DNA of 64,000 bases from contig NC_092875.1 in NCBI RefSeq assembly GCF_028372415.1, forward strand, positions 407,727,239 to 407,791,238, given 5' to 3'. Of the stretch, positions 33,501 through 43,835 are shown one piece after another. The notes beneath the pieces were generated by a model. That model was not told the DNA's origin. It did no database searches and saw only the letters and a program-made list of their open reading frames with translations. This DNA is from Notamacropus eugenii. Its lineage: Eukaryota > Chordata > Mammalia > Diprotodontia > Macropodidae. How positions within the stretch are numbered: the first letter of the stretch is position 1; each line of letters opens with the position of its first letter. A program made the translations under genes and the position numbers.

Positions 33501-34447
33501 AGTCTAGAGTCTGAAGGTTCAGGGGACAAGTATCTCTGACCCTCTGGAGACAGGAGTAGGATGGTCAACAGGACTGTGACTTTGAATTTTTAGAAGCTGG
33601 GCTAAATTTTTTGAAACTTCAAGATTTTTTTCCCATTCTCTTTTTGTTAACTGGAAACCTCCTTGTTGTTTTAGTCAGGCTGCTTCTCAGACATCTTTTT
33701 ATTTGTTTTCAGTCTAAGAGGATTTGCCTTGCCCTCAGCAAGCTTCTGTTCTCTCTAGAGAAACAATATACATATCAACGTATATATAAAATTGACTCTA
33801 CCCAGAGAGTTCCCCTGAATTCGTCTTTCTGTTCTCTTAATAGATAACTTCTTGACATTTCTCCTCCAATCTTTTTTTTAAAATAGAATTAACTTTTTTA
33901 TACAATGTGCTCGTCCTGAATGTTATCTAGCCACCCTAATGAAGAGTGAAGACTTGAACTGGACAGCAGGACAGATCCCCTGGGGAGTAAATTGAAGCTG
34001 ACTTACTATAGCAGAACCAACTACCCTAACATACCCTCAAGGATGAGGGCAGCTCATATTGTTTATATCTGTGGTGTGTCTGCAGAGAGCGGGTGGATAG
34101 AGGTAGAAGTCTGGCCTGTGCATGTTTAGGCAAACCCTTTCTTCATAACTCCTGCCTGTTCGATACCTGGTTGGCTGCCCACAATGCAGCCATCCAACAG
34201 ATATTTCTAATGCCCAGTCAAGATCAAACATTTGTTTGCCTCATTACTCTTCAGTCCAGATGTAAAAGGTTAGAAGACTAAATTCTCTTGCTTAATGCTG
34301 TTGAATACTTGGAAGTAAGGTTACTTCCAACAAATTAGAGAGGGTGATATTATTGGCAGATGTCTGGGTTAATTTCTGCCCCCAAAACTCTTTGGATAGG
34401 ATAAGTGTAGTGTGGCAAATAAAGTGTAATAAAGGTAAGCTAAGGAA
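33501..34447. other. No recognised feature
   Basis: Unassigned intron 1 DNA. A 78-codon frame at 33611-33847 has a hydrophobic stretch but no family match, and is treated as chance. Confidence 0.4.
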
Positions 34448-35022
34448 TGTTCCAGAGAAAAATGCATGTTATTATTAACACAGCTGGTCAGAGTGGCTAC
34501 CTCTGTAAGGCTCGTGACCCTCCAGAGAAGGAGGGGCCCCCTTTATTAACATGCATCAAAGTAGGGGTCTTGTTAGACATGGAGAAAAGGTGATAGGTTG
34601 TGGGGTTAGGGCAAGAACATTACCATTGGTTGTATTGAGAAAGGCAGGCTGGCATTCAGGTAAGGCTAATCACTCCCTCTCTAACAATTAAGAAATGTTA
34701 ATTGTTTTATGGATGCCTATCTATATCCTGTAGTCTTTGCTAGGGAATCATAACTAACAGACATGCTGTCTCCCTTAACTACACAAAAACAGAAAGACAG
34801 ACCATATCTTTTGGGGGATGGTAATTTTGTGGGGTTAGCAAACAGATGTCCATGAAGTATCCTAGGGGATACTGGCATGAGAGATACCAACCTTTTACTC
34901 AGCTGGATTGCCATGCTAAGCTCAAACTAGGTGAATACAGTTACATGTAATAATCAGTTACGTTGTAGTATCAATATAGTAGAAATCAAATCAGAGGTAA
35001 TATTAATTTTGGTATTTTCACA
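34448..35022 (-). repeat. Probable solo LTR fossil
   Basis: On the minus strand it starts TGTGAAAATACC near 35022, carries an AATAAA signal (TGTTAATAAAGG, at about 34545) about 100 bp before the end, and ends CA near 34448. That is LTR-like architecture, about 575 bp. No internal viral part is seen. Old; no matching target duplication was found, so the ends are approximate. Confidence 0.45.
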
Positions 35023-35034
35023 ATAGGGATCTGA

Positions 35035-35189
35035 AATTTCATTGATAGTGGGAACTTCTGGATGAACAGACTCCATCTACCATATGTATACCAGCATCTT
35101 CTTTGACTACTAGAGAGTTGACCAGAGCACTTAGAGGTTGTGGCTTGGTTTCAGTCATACAGCCAGTAGGTGTCAGAAGTGGGGCATAA
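35035..35189 (-). repeat. MIR-like SINE fragment
   Basis: GGGAACTTCTGGATGAACAG, AGAGTTGACCAGAGCACTTA and ATACAGCCAGTAGGTGTCAG match a marsupial MIR relative in reverse. Confidence 0.6.
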
Positions 35190-35345
35190 TTCTTTGGATA
35201 AGATGCAGAAATGTTCTGTGGCATATATAGTTTATATGTTTTTTTAGCATGTTATGAAAACTCTATTACAGTAACACTCCACAAATTTTAAAGGAAAGCT
35301 CCCAGGTGAAGCAAGAGATTCATGTTCAACACTAGTTCTAATCTC
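35190..35345. repeat. Unassigned dispersed repeat B, copy 2
   Basis: See copy 1 at 33097. Shares TCTTTGGATAAGATGCAGAA, AACACTCCACAAATTTTAAA and GCAAGAGATTCATGTTCAAC. Confidence 0.5.
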
Positions 35346-35354
35346 AAGTGAAGT

Positions 35355-35612
35355 AATCATCTTAATAGCTTGCATTTATATAGCATTTTAAGGTTTATGT
35401 AAAAAAAAATTTACAAATATTTTCTCATTTTATCTTCACAACAACCCTGGGAGATTGGTGCTATTATTATCCCCATTTTACAGATGCAGAAACTGAGGGT
35501 GAGAGGTTAGGAGACTTGCCTAGGGTCACATAGTAAGGGTTTGAGACAGAATTTTAATTGAAGTCTTCCTGACTCGAGGTCCAGCACTTTACCCACAGCT
35601 AGCTCTGCATAG
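35355..35612 (-). repeat. MIR SINE
   Basis: TTGCATTTATATAGCATTTT, TCTCATTTTATCTTCACAAC, CATTTTACAGATGCAGAAAC and GACTTGCCTAGGGTCACATA. Confidence 0.85.
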
Positions 35613-35643
35613 CTATCTTGTAATAAGATAAGAGCTAAGTTTC

Positions 35644-36310
35644 TGTGATGCTGAAAAAGGTCAAGAGACATAATTTCTGGGTAGTATAGTCATTTTATTA
35701 ATAATGACAGCATTTTAATAAAAGGACCAGTAACACTCTCAAATCCCAACGGCAGTCATGGTAGCAGGCTCACACTTATATGCCCTTTGAATAAGGAGTA
35801 TTCCTGGAGTAATCAATGAGGGGCTGAGGGGCATCCCATCAAAGAGAGAGTCTCCCTATACCCAGACCACCCCCAGCCTTGGGCAATCTTGTCAAAGAAT
35901 TTATCCCTACCCAACCTAAGTAGAACGCAATAGCTTCTCCACCTAAGTGGGGTCTGAACAAGACTGTTAAGAAAGTTAATCTAATCTCATTATCAATAGT
36001 GCCCTTCAAGAGACTGAACTTTTGAAATCAGGCCTTTAGAAAAAGGGGGGAGCTCTGAATCTCCCCGAATCATTGGTTATTAATAGTCATTTCTCTCATG
36101 TCTAAGTCGAGACCTTACAGGGCCTCCTCAGTCACATAAAAGAGATGGATTTAACAATCCACGTAGGAAAACCACATCGCTAAAGAATTCATGTTGCCTG
36201 GATTGTCTGGGTTAACCTTGCTTGGTTCATTCCAAGAAACTGGATTATGAAAATAGCTTAGTCTTAATTGTCATCACCACAGTCATTGTGTAACAAACAC
36301 TCTATAGAAT
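35644..36310 (-). repeat. Probable solo LTR fossil
   Basis: About 0.65 kb. On the minus strand it closes with an AATAAA signal (ATTAATAAAATGACTATACT) followed by a short terminal part ending in ATCACA near 35644. The start near 36310 is uncertain. Same orientation as the LTR-like piece at 34448 but not similar to it. No coding part remains. Confidence 0.4.
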
Positions 36311-36790
36311 TAACAGGAAAGTGCCTCTTATAAAAGTACAGTTAGGACATAAGCACATGGTCCAAAGGCATTTTTTAAAAAACTACCTAAAATCCCTTTC
36401 TTGTGATGCCCCCCCATGTAAATTTTGAGGGGTATCATTTTTTAGAAATAAAACCAAATGTAAAAACTACCACCCTCTCCCCCTCACACCCTTCCCCTGC
36501 TCATTTCCAAATCTTTACCCATAGAGTGCCTATAAAGCATTTGCTTCTCTTATCATTACCAGCTATGTAAGAAAAGTTTAAGAATGTTGCATGAGGTAAA
36601 TATCACATTAGTTGCTCCCAGATTCCATTTGCATGATGCCACATTCTGTAAGCAGCTGCATCTCCACGTTCGTTGTACACAAATGCAGTGATGGAAATTA
36701 TAAAACAAAACAGAAAAAAACAAAAAACAGGTTAAAACCAACTATTAGTGGCACAGTGTTTGTGGTTAGTGAGTGAGTGAATGTGTGTGT
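36311..36790. other. No recognised feature
   Basis: Short C-rich and GT-rich patches only (GTGAGTGAGTGAATGTG near 36770). Confidence 0.4.
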
Positions 36791-36791
36791 G

Positions 36792-37050
36792 TGGGGGGGG
36801 CAGTTAGATGGTACAGTAGATAGAATGCCAGGCCTGGTGTCATGAAGATTCTTTGTCATGAGTTCAAATCTGGCCTCAGACACTACTTGAGTGACACTGG
36901 GCAAATCACTTAAAACTGCTTCAGTTTTTTCATCTGTAAAATGAGCTGGAGTGGGGAAATGGTAAACTACTCCAGCATCTTTGCCAGGAACACCCCAAAT
37001 GGTGTCATGAAAAGTCAGATGTGACTGAAAACAACTGAACAACCGCAAAT
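36792..37050 (+). repeat. Marsupial tRNA-derived SINE (MAR/CORE type)
   Basis: GGGGGGGCAGTTAGATGGTA head, GAGTTCAAATCTGGCCTCAG, CATCTGTAAAATGAGCTGGA and GACTGAAAACAACTGAACAA tail. Confidence 0.9.
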
Positions 37051-37183
37051 ATGTGTACATATGTATGTATAATACATATAATGCATATGTATACATAAAT
37101 AAACATATATTTAGATGATATTAATGGTATTCATGATCCCTATTAAATGAAACAAATGAAGAAGCATTTATCTAAATAAACAG

Positions 37184-37440
37184 TTACTCTCATCACATTC
37201 CACTAAAGGATGGAATAACATGCACACTCATTTTGGTATGAAAACCTATCTTACAATACAGGAAAGTGGGGGAGAAGGGGATAAGCAGGGTGGGGGGAAT
37301 GATGGAAGGGAGGGCATTGGAAGGAGCGAGCAATTTGAGGTCAACACTCATGGGGAGAGACAGGATCAAAAGAGAGAATAGAAGCAATGGGGGGCAGGAT
37401 AGGATGGAGGGAAATATAGTTAGTGTTATACAACACGACT
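37184..37440 (+). repeat. Inverted copy of the L1/HAL1 3' UTR (257 bp)
   Basis: Reverse complement of 38163-38419, with two mismatches seen over 257 bp. Similarity stops sharply at both ends. It has no poly(A) or L1 end, so it is not an ordinary retro-insertion. The spacer between the arms is 722 bp and includes the real 3' end of the minus-strand element. Confidence 0.95.
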
Positions 37441-37773
37441 CATATTCTCATATTCTAATAGGAAGAAGACAATATTTTAGAATGGTTCTATGGCAAAAGG
37501 AAATCAAAAAAGACTAGAGTCCTTAGGATCTCTCATAAGAGTCTTCCCTGGGACCTGGTCTCTGCCCTCCAGGTCAATAACACTCTTGTGGGATAATGGA
37601 ATAATGAAATAGTGGAGTATTGAACTAGGAATCAGGAAGAGCCATGAAGAGGTGTTTATCATGCTGGATACCATTTATCTACTTCTTTTAACACCTTTTG
37701 AACCAATGCAACCCTTAAATGCTTTTATTCCTTGATTATCTTCCTTCTTCTTATGTCAGTGATATTGTCTTCT
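37441..37773. other. Spacer between the inverted copy and the HAL1-like element
   Basis: Unassigned. It ends with a candidate target-site duplication GATATTGTCTTCT (37761-37773), which recurs as GATATTGTGTCTTCT at 40528. Confidence 0.5.
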
Positions 37774-40527
37774 TTTTTTTTTTAATTTTAATTTATTTAT
37801 TTAACTTTTAACATTCATTTTCACAAAATTTTGAGTTCCATATTTTCTCCCCATTTGTCCCCTCCCGCCACCCCAGAACATCGAACATTCTAATTGCCCC
37901 CATCATCAATCTGCCCTCTCTTCTATCATCCCTCCCTGCCCTTGTCTCCATCTTCTCTTATGTCCTGTAGGGCCAAATAACTTTCTATACCCCTTTACCT
38001 GTAGTTCTTATTTTCTAGTAGCAAGAACAGTACTCAACAGTTGTTCCTAAAACTTTTGAGTTCCAACTTCTCTTCATCCCTCCCTCCCCACCCCTTCCCT
38101 TTGGAAGGTAAGCAATTCAATATAGGCCATATCTGTGTAGTTTTGCAAATGATTTCCATAATAGTCGTGTTGTATAACACTAACTATATTTCCCTCCATC
38201 CTATCCTGCCCCCCATTGCTTCTATTCTCTCTTTTGATCCTGTCTCTCCCCATGAGTGTTGACCTCAAATTGCTTGCTCCTTCCAATGCCCTCCCTTCCA
38301 TCATTCCCCCCACCCTGCTTATCCTCTTCTCCCCCACTTTCCTGTATTGTAAGATAGGTTTTCATACCAAAATGAGTGTGCATGTTATTCCATCCTTTAG
38401 TGGAATGTGATGAGAGTAAACTTCATGTTTTTCTCTCACCTCCCCTCTTTTTCCCTCCACTAAAAAGTCTTTTGCTTGCCCTTTTATGAGAGATAATTTA
38501 CCCCATTCCATTTCTCCCTTTCTCCTCCCAATATATTTCTCTCTCACTGCTTAATTTCATTTTTTTAAGATATGATCCCCTCTTCTTCAGTTCACTCTGT
38601 GCACTCTGTCTCTGTGTGTGTGTGTAATCCCACCCACTACCCAGATACTGAAAAGTTTCAAGAGTTACAAATATTGTCTTTCCATGTAGGAATGTAAACA
38701 GTTCAACTTTAGTAAGTCCCTTATGACTTCTCTTTGCTGTTTACCTTTTCATGCTTCTCTTCATTCTTGTGTTTGAAAGTCAAATTTTCTTTTCAGCTCT
38801 GGTCTTTTCACCAAGAATGCTTGAAAGTCCCCAATTTCATTGAAAGACCATTTTTTCCACTGAAGTATTATCCTCAGTTTTGCTGGGTAGGTGATTCTTG
38901 GTTTTAGTCCTAGTTCCTTTGACTTCTGGAATATCCTATTCCACGCCCTTCGATCCCTTAATGTAGAAGCTGCTAGATCTTGTGTTATCCTGATTGTATT
39001 TCCACAGTACTTGAATTGTTTCTTTCTAGCTGCTTGCAATATTTTCTCCTTGACCTGGGAATTCTGGACTTTGGCCACAATATTCCTAGGAGTTTCTCTT
39101 TTTGGATCTCTTTTAGGTGGTGATCTGTGGATTCCTTGAATACTTATTTTGCCCTCTGGTTCTAGAATATCAGGGCAGTTTTCCTTGATAATTTCATGAA
39201 AAATGATCTCTAGGCTCTTTTTTTGATCATGGCTTTCAGGTAGTCCCATAATTTTTAAATTGTCTCTCCTGGATCTATTTTCCAGGTCAGTTGTTTTTCC
39301 AATGAGATATTTCACATTATCTTCCATTTTTTCATTCTTTTGGTTTTGTTTTGTGATTTCTTGGTTTCTCATAAAGTCATTAGCCTCCATCTGTTCCATT
39401 CTAATTTTGAGAGAACTATCTTCTTCAGTGAGCTTTTGAACCTCCTTTTCCATTTGGCTAATTCTGCTTTTGAAAGCATTCTTCTCCTCATTGGCTTTTT
39501 GAACCTCTTTTGCCAATTGAGTTAGCCTATTTTTCAAGGTGTCATTTTCTTCAACATTTTTTTGGGTCTCCTTTAGCACGGTGTTGACCTGCTTTTCATG
39601 CTTTACTTGCATCTCTCTCATTTCTCTTCCTAGTTTTTCCTCCACCTCTCTAACTTGATTTTCAACATCCTTTTTGAGCTCTTCCATGGCCTGAGCCCAT
39701 TGGGTGGGCTGGGATACAGAAGCCTTGATTTCTGTGTCTTTCCCTGATGGTAAGCATTGTTCTTCCTCATCAGAAAGGAAGGGAGGAAATATCTCTTCAC
39801 CAAGAAAGTAACCTTCTATGGTCTTATTTTTTTTCCCTTTTCTGGGCATTTTCCCAGCCAGTGACTTGACTTCTGAGTATTCTCTTCACACCCACTTTGC
39901 CTCCAGATCTGCCCAGCCAACGCTTGGGGTCTGAGATTTAAATGCTGCTTCCCAGCCTCAGGGCTTTCAGGGCAGGGCTGCTATTCAGGGTGAGATTAAG
40001 TTCAGGTGCTCAGGTGGGGGCAGGGCCGCCTCACAGGACTCAGCTCCCTCAGGGGGTTTATGTGGAGACCTTCAACAATGAATCTGGGCTCCTGCCTGCC
40101 TTGGGAGCCCCTGTCGGCCTCCGCTGCTGCCTCCTGAGGGGGCCTGAGTCATGGAGACACCCCGCTTCCCTCCTGGCAAGCCAAAAAGACTCTCTCACTC
40201 ACCCCTGGTGTCCGTGGGTGGAGGGACCTGTGTGGCGGCTGGAGATTCTGTCCCTGAAGCCTGTTCAGATCCGTTCCTCCCAGTGCCCCGCGGCCAAGGC
40301 AGGACTAGGCTCTGTTCCGGGTCTGGGGCGCGACGGACCTTTCATGCGTCGGTTTTTCAGGGCTCTCTGAAACAGAAATCTCCTCTGCTCCGTTGTTCTG
40401 TGGCCTCTGCTGCTCCAGAACCTGTTGGGAGTTCTTCTTCACAGATATTTTATGGGCTGTGGGTTTGGAGCTAGCGTATGTGAATCTTTCTACTCTGCCA
40501 TCTTGACTCTTCCAGAAGCACTAAATC
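37774..40527 (-). mobile_element. HAL1-like L1 element, near full length, no ORF2
   Basis: A 2.75-kb minus-strand element. Poly(T) at 37774 marks the 3' end. A roughly 980-bp L1-type 3' UTR follows (rich in GGGAG and GGAAG), then an intact ORF1 (38761-39849) and a CpG-rich 5' UTR of about 0.66 kb that begins GGAAGAGTCAAGATGGCAGA, the typical marsupial L1 start. The expected ORF2 of about 3.8 kb is absent. This matches half-L1 (HAL1) elements, which keep ORF1 and depend on L1 reverse transcriptase. An L1 with an internal deletion is the alternative. Flanking 13-15-bp near-repeats support an insertion. Confidence 0.85.
38761..39849 (-). CDS. L1-type ORF1 protein, intact (362 aa)
   Basis: An RNA-binding nucleic-acid chaperone of L1-type retrotransposons, which trimerises and coats the element RNA. 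Visible parts: a basic start (MPRKGKKNK); an acidic N-terminal stretch; a long coiled coil at about 55-190 with regular L/M heptads and many E/K; an RRM-like core at about 193-285 starting RRDNLKIMGLPES; and a C-terminal domain at about 286-362 with ITQDLAASTLRDRRAW and GLKPRITYPAKLRI, matching the conserved L1 ORF1 CTD. Length is normal for the family (about 340-370). No stop or frameshift. It lies inside intron 1 in antisense to the host gene and is not a host gene. Confidence 0.93.
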   Translation of the reverse strand: MPRKGKKNKTIEGYFLGEEIFPPFLSDEEEQCLPSGKDTEIKASVSQPTQWAQAMEELKKDVENQVREVEEKLGREMREMQVKHEKQVNTVLKETQKNVEENDTLKNRLTQLAKEVQKANEEKNAFKSRISQMEKEVQKLTEEDSSLKIRMEQMEANDFMRNQEITKQNQKNEKMEDNVKYLIGKTTDLENRSRRDNLKIMGLPESHDQKKSLEIIFHEIIKENCPDILEPEGKISIQGIHRSPPKRDPKRETPRNIVAKVQNSQVKEKILQAARKKQFKYCGNTIRITQDLAASTLRDRRAWNRIFQKSKELGLKPRITYPAKLRIILQWKKWSFNEIGDFQAFLVKRPELKRKFDFQTQE

Positions 40528-40591
40528 GATATTGTGTCTTCTTAGGATGATAGGATCATAGATTTAGAGGTATCCCAGAGACCATCTAGCC

Positions 40592-41174
40592 CAGAGGTTC
40601 CCAAACTTCTTTGGTCTGCCACCTCCTTTGAAAAAATTACTCAGTGTATCCCTGGAAATCTACTTTAACTTTTTTTTTTATTTGTATCATTTTTTTAAAA
40701 TGTAAAATTTTTTTTAGAAAAATGATACATCTTAAATTTAATAATTCATTTTAAATTTGTGGGGGTTTTTCCTGCATTGAAATTTTGATGATACAGTATT
40801 GTATCATGTAACTGATAGTATCATATTGTAAACAATTCATTACGTGAACATATTCCTGCTGATGCCAGCTGGACTTCCCAACAATGTGTGCCATACTCGC
40901 CTGCCAACACTTGCTTGTTAAGACCTGTCAGCGGACTTGACTAATGATAGTTTATAACTTGCATTTTATGTGTTTGGAAAATAGTGTAATGACTATGACT
41001 TTTAACTCTTACAAAACAAATGAAACATGTATGAACAGTTTTACAAAATTCTCTTCTTTCCTCATGCTTCCACCACGCCCTTATTTTTAATTAATGCCCC
41101 CTAATTACACCTAAGTTTACTGCTGTCCCCTGGATTGTTCCAGCTCCCCCCCCAAGGTTCACTTTGGGAATCTG
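40592..41174. mobile_element. hAT-type non-autonomous transposon, about 580 bp
   Basis: Starts CAGAGGTTCCCAAACTTC and ends ACTTTGGGAATCTG, which are imperfect terminal inverted repeats of a known hAT style. The interior is AT-rich and non-coding. I do not see a matching 8-bp target duplication. Confidence 0.6.
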
Positions 41175-41214
41175 TGCCTATTCATCACTACATTCTTATC
41201 TTTAGTCTTCTAAT

Positions 41215-41430
41215 AGGGTGTTTTGATTTTGATTTTTCTTTAATTAGTCTGTGACCTACCTGTGTGGGAAGGTGATTCAGAAGTGGCACCCACATTGGTA
41301 ACCAGTTGCCTCCTGTCTATTAAAGATTGATCAGTTTCATTTTTTAAAAATTGTGTTGCTTGGTGCTTGCCCTGCCCTTTTCAAATCTTTTCTCAAAAAA
41401 GAATTCATGTAATAAAAGCATGATATTTCT
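41215..41430. repeat. Unassigned dispersed repeat C, copy 2
   Basis: Counterpart of 18001-18300; see there. Confidence 0.4.
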
Positions 41431-41457
41431 GAGTAGTTTATATTCCTTTGGTTCTTT

Positions 41458-41710
41458 TTATATAGTACAGTGGTTTGAGCACTAATCCTGGTGTTAGAAA
41501 GACCTAGTATAAATCTAGCCTTAGATACTTACCAGTTGTGTGACCCTGGATGAATCACTTAACCTCTATTTAACATAGTTTCTTCAACTCTTAAATGAGG
41601 ATAATAGCAACTACCTTCTAGAGTTGTTGTGATGATCAAATGAGATGCTATTTCTAAAGCACTTAGCACTGTGTCCGGCACATAGTAGGTGCTTTTTAAA
41701 TGCTTATTCC
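41458..41710 (+). repeat. MIR/MAR SINE
   Basis: CCAGTTGTGTGACCCTGGAT, TCAACTCTTAAATGAGGATA, GATCAAATGAGATGCTATTT, GGCACATAGTAGGTGCTTTT. Confidence 0.85.
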
Positions 41711-42227
41711 CTAACTCCCCCACCCCAGATGTTAAGTTTCTCAGTAGGGATCTCCAAAATTATTGCCAGTTGGGATGGTGGGAATTTGTCATCCACAGGA
41801 CCAAATAACTGGGTCCAGGACATAGTTGTAATTAAACTATCCAGAGGCAGCAGATTTTTCCTGCTACCAGCTTAGGCTATATTTGAATTGCTGCCAGTGA
41901 GGTAAGATATAGGAAAACATAGTGTTATTATTAATAAACATTACTTAGTCATTCTGAGGAGCAGATCTTATGATTTAGAAAACATTTTCTGGTTTTGCAA
42001 ATGCAACAGTGTACCACACTGGACTTATCAAATATGGTGGATGGGTAGGTGGAGGATTGTAAGAATTCCAGGGGGTTGATACCTCATTTCACTTTACAAT
42101 GTTTTTGGAGCTGTTACAGGATTTTTTAAAAAATGTTTTTACAGAGTGGAGAGAAGTTATTTATTTGACTCTTCTACCCTTTCTGTCACCCTCCCCCCTT
42201 TCCATCCTTGTGTCAGACAGAGCGGAG
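41711..42227. other. No recognised feature
   Basis: Nothing identifiable. Confidence 0.4.
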
Positions 42228-42572
42228 TCATGGAATCTCAGAGTGTAAAGGACCTTAGAGGTCATCTGGTCCAATTCCTGAATATGAATATTCCCCAGTG
42301 CATCCCCATGTAATCATCCAAATTCCACTTGAGGACCTCTAGTGACGGGCATGCTTCCTGATGTAGCCCATTACACTTTTGGAATTCTAATTGTTGGGAA
42401 TTTTTCCCTTAAGTTAAGCCAAAATCCGTCTCTCTGCAACTTCCACGCATTACTCCTGGGCCAAGAAAAACAAATCTCTTTCTTATGTGCAATCATTGTA
42501 ATATATGTAGTCTGGTGGCCTGCCCTTTATCCAGGTCTGCCTATTTAAGTCTTAGCTTATTCCCCTTCTTCT
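42228..42572 (+). repeat. CR1/L3 LINE, first segment
   Basis: TGTAGCCCATTACACTTTTG, CTAATTGTTGGGAATTTTTC, TAAGCCAAAATCCGTCTCTC and CAACTTCCACGCATTACTCC are the L3 3' order. Confidence 0.85.
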
Positions 42573-42577
42573 GGAAT

Positions 42578-42822
42578 CATTTAGGTGACACAGTGGATAG
42601 AGTGTAGGGTCAATTTGACTTGAAATTTGGCCTTGGCACTTACTAAATACCCTGGACAAGTCACTTAACTACTGTTTGCCTCAGTTTCTTCAGCTGTAAA
42701 ATGGAGATAATAATAGAACCTATTTCCCAATGTTATGATGACAAATAAGATGACATTTGTAAAAATGAGATGACAGTGCCCAGCATATAGTAGGCATTTA
42801 ATAAATGTGTGTTTCCCTATAG
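42578..42822 (+). repeat. MIR/MAR SINE inside CR1/L3
   Basis: ATTTAGGTGACACAGTGGAT, CTGGACAAGTCACTTAACTA, CAGCTGTAAAATGGAGATAA, AGTAGGCATTTAATAAATG. Confidence 0.85.
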
Positions 42823-42824
42823 AT

Positions 42825-43015
42825 CACAGGTTCTAAATCTGAGATCTGTAAACAAAAGTTTTTTTCCTATTTTGATCATTGCCTTTCAGTATAATTGATT
42901 TCCTTTGTAATCCCATGTGTTTTATCTTAGACATTTAAAAATTATTCTGAGAAAGATCCCTGTGTTTTACCAGATTACTAAAGGGGGTCCATAATTGTAA
43001 AAAAAAAGGGGGAGG
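42825..43015 (-). mobile_element. hAT-type MITE (family of 29971), degraded
   Basis: The + reading ends CCAGATTACTAAAGGGGGTC; the ATCACAGGTTCTAAATCTGA start and the GATCATTGCC and TTTCCTTTGTAATCCCATGT blocks match the reverse of 29971-30170. Confidence 0.6.
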
Positions 43016-43019
43016 GAGT

Positions 43020-43230
43020 GAAAAATTTCTGATCTAGACATTCTTCAGCTAATTGATGTTTTTTCCTAAATGTGGTGCCCAGAATTGAGCACAAGATTCC
43101 AGATGTGGTCTGGACCAGGACAGAGCCCTGCAAAACTAACCCTCCTCTTCTTCTATCCATTATACTTTTGTTAATGCAGCAGAAATCACATTAAGTTTTT
43201 TTGGGGGGTGCAGTGGGACTTTCATTCACT
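43020..43230 (+). repeat. CR1/L3 LINE, second segment
   Basis: TGGTGCCCAGAATTGAGCAC, AAGATTCCAGATGTGGTCTG, TGTTAATGCAGCAGAAATCA continue the L3 order after the SINE/hAT interruption. Confidence 0.85.
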
Positions 43231-43296
43231 CTTTAAATCAGGTAATTGTAGAATGTTTTCATTCAGAATCTGCTTTTTGTTTTTTTGTTTTTTCAG

Positions 43297-43455
43297 CGTG
43301 AAGAGGACTAGAAAGGGAATCAGGGCAAAATTATTTTTCTGGCTCTGCCATTGTATGACTGTGGTCAAATCTTTTAGCTTGTCTCAGCCTCAGCCATTTG
43401 ATTTGCAAAATAAGGAAGTAAGAAGGTTCCTTCCAGCTTGAAAAATTTTGAGTAA
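43297..43455 (+). repeat. MIR/THER1 SINE
   Basis: AAGGGAATCAGGGCAAAATT, GCATTGTATGACTG-type core, GATTTGCAAAATAAGGAAGT and TTCCTTCCAGCTTG. Confidence 0.65.
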
Positions 43456-43514
43456 ATGATTCCTTGAGGAGAAGGGAAAGGGTGGTGTAGGGTAGCATGT
43501 ACTTACTTTTACTG

Positions 43515-43625
43515 CTGTAATACAATGTGGTGTCATGAAAGGGTTCTAAACCCAGAGGCAGGAAGACTGAGCTTCAGATCACACCTCAGGGACATTCTAC
43601 CTAACAAGTGCCTCTGTGCGAGGCA
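43515..43625 (+). repeat. SINE fragment
   Basis: ATGTGGTGTCATGAAAGGGT, AGGAAGACTGAGCTTCAGAT; a tRNA/CORE SINE head without the rest. Confidence 0.45.
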
Positions 43626-43835
43626 GGGGAATACAAGTTATCCCCAAAGTGTTATTGTATAACCTTACTCATTCTTTTGGGACATGCTGTACAATAAATT
43701 CAGTGTGTTACTTTTTCTTTTGTAAAGCAGATTTTAAATAGATCAATAAAAACTCTGCTTTCCTGTATTATAATATCTTTATAAATTGTGTGTTTCAACA
43801 TGACTCAGAAAAGCCATTCTTATCTTTTTTTGTAG

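Noticed and set aside
37266-38337. Two near-identical predicted peptides (83 and 87 codons) on opposite strands as a gene pair
   Set aside because: They are translations of the L1 3' UTR and of its inverted copy.
39942-40474. Plus-strand frames of 107-142 codons near 40 kb
   Set aside because: They are antisense to the CpG-rich 5' UTR of the HAL1-like element.
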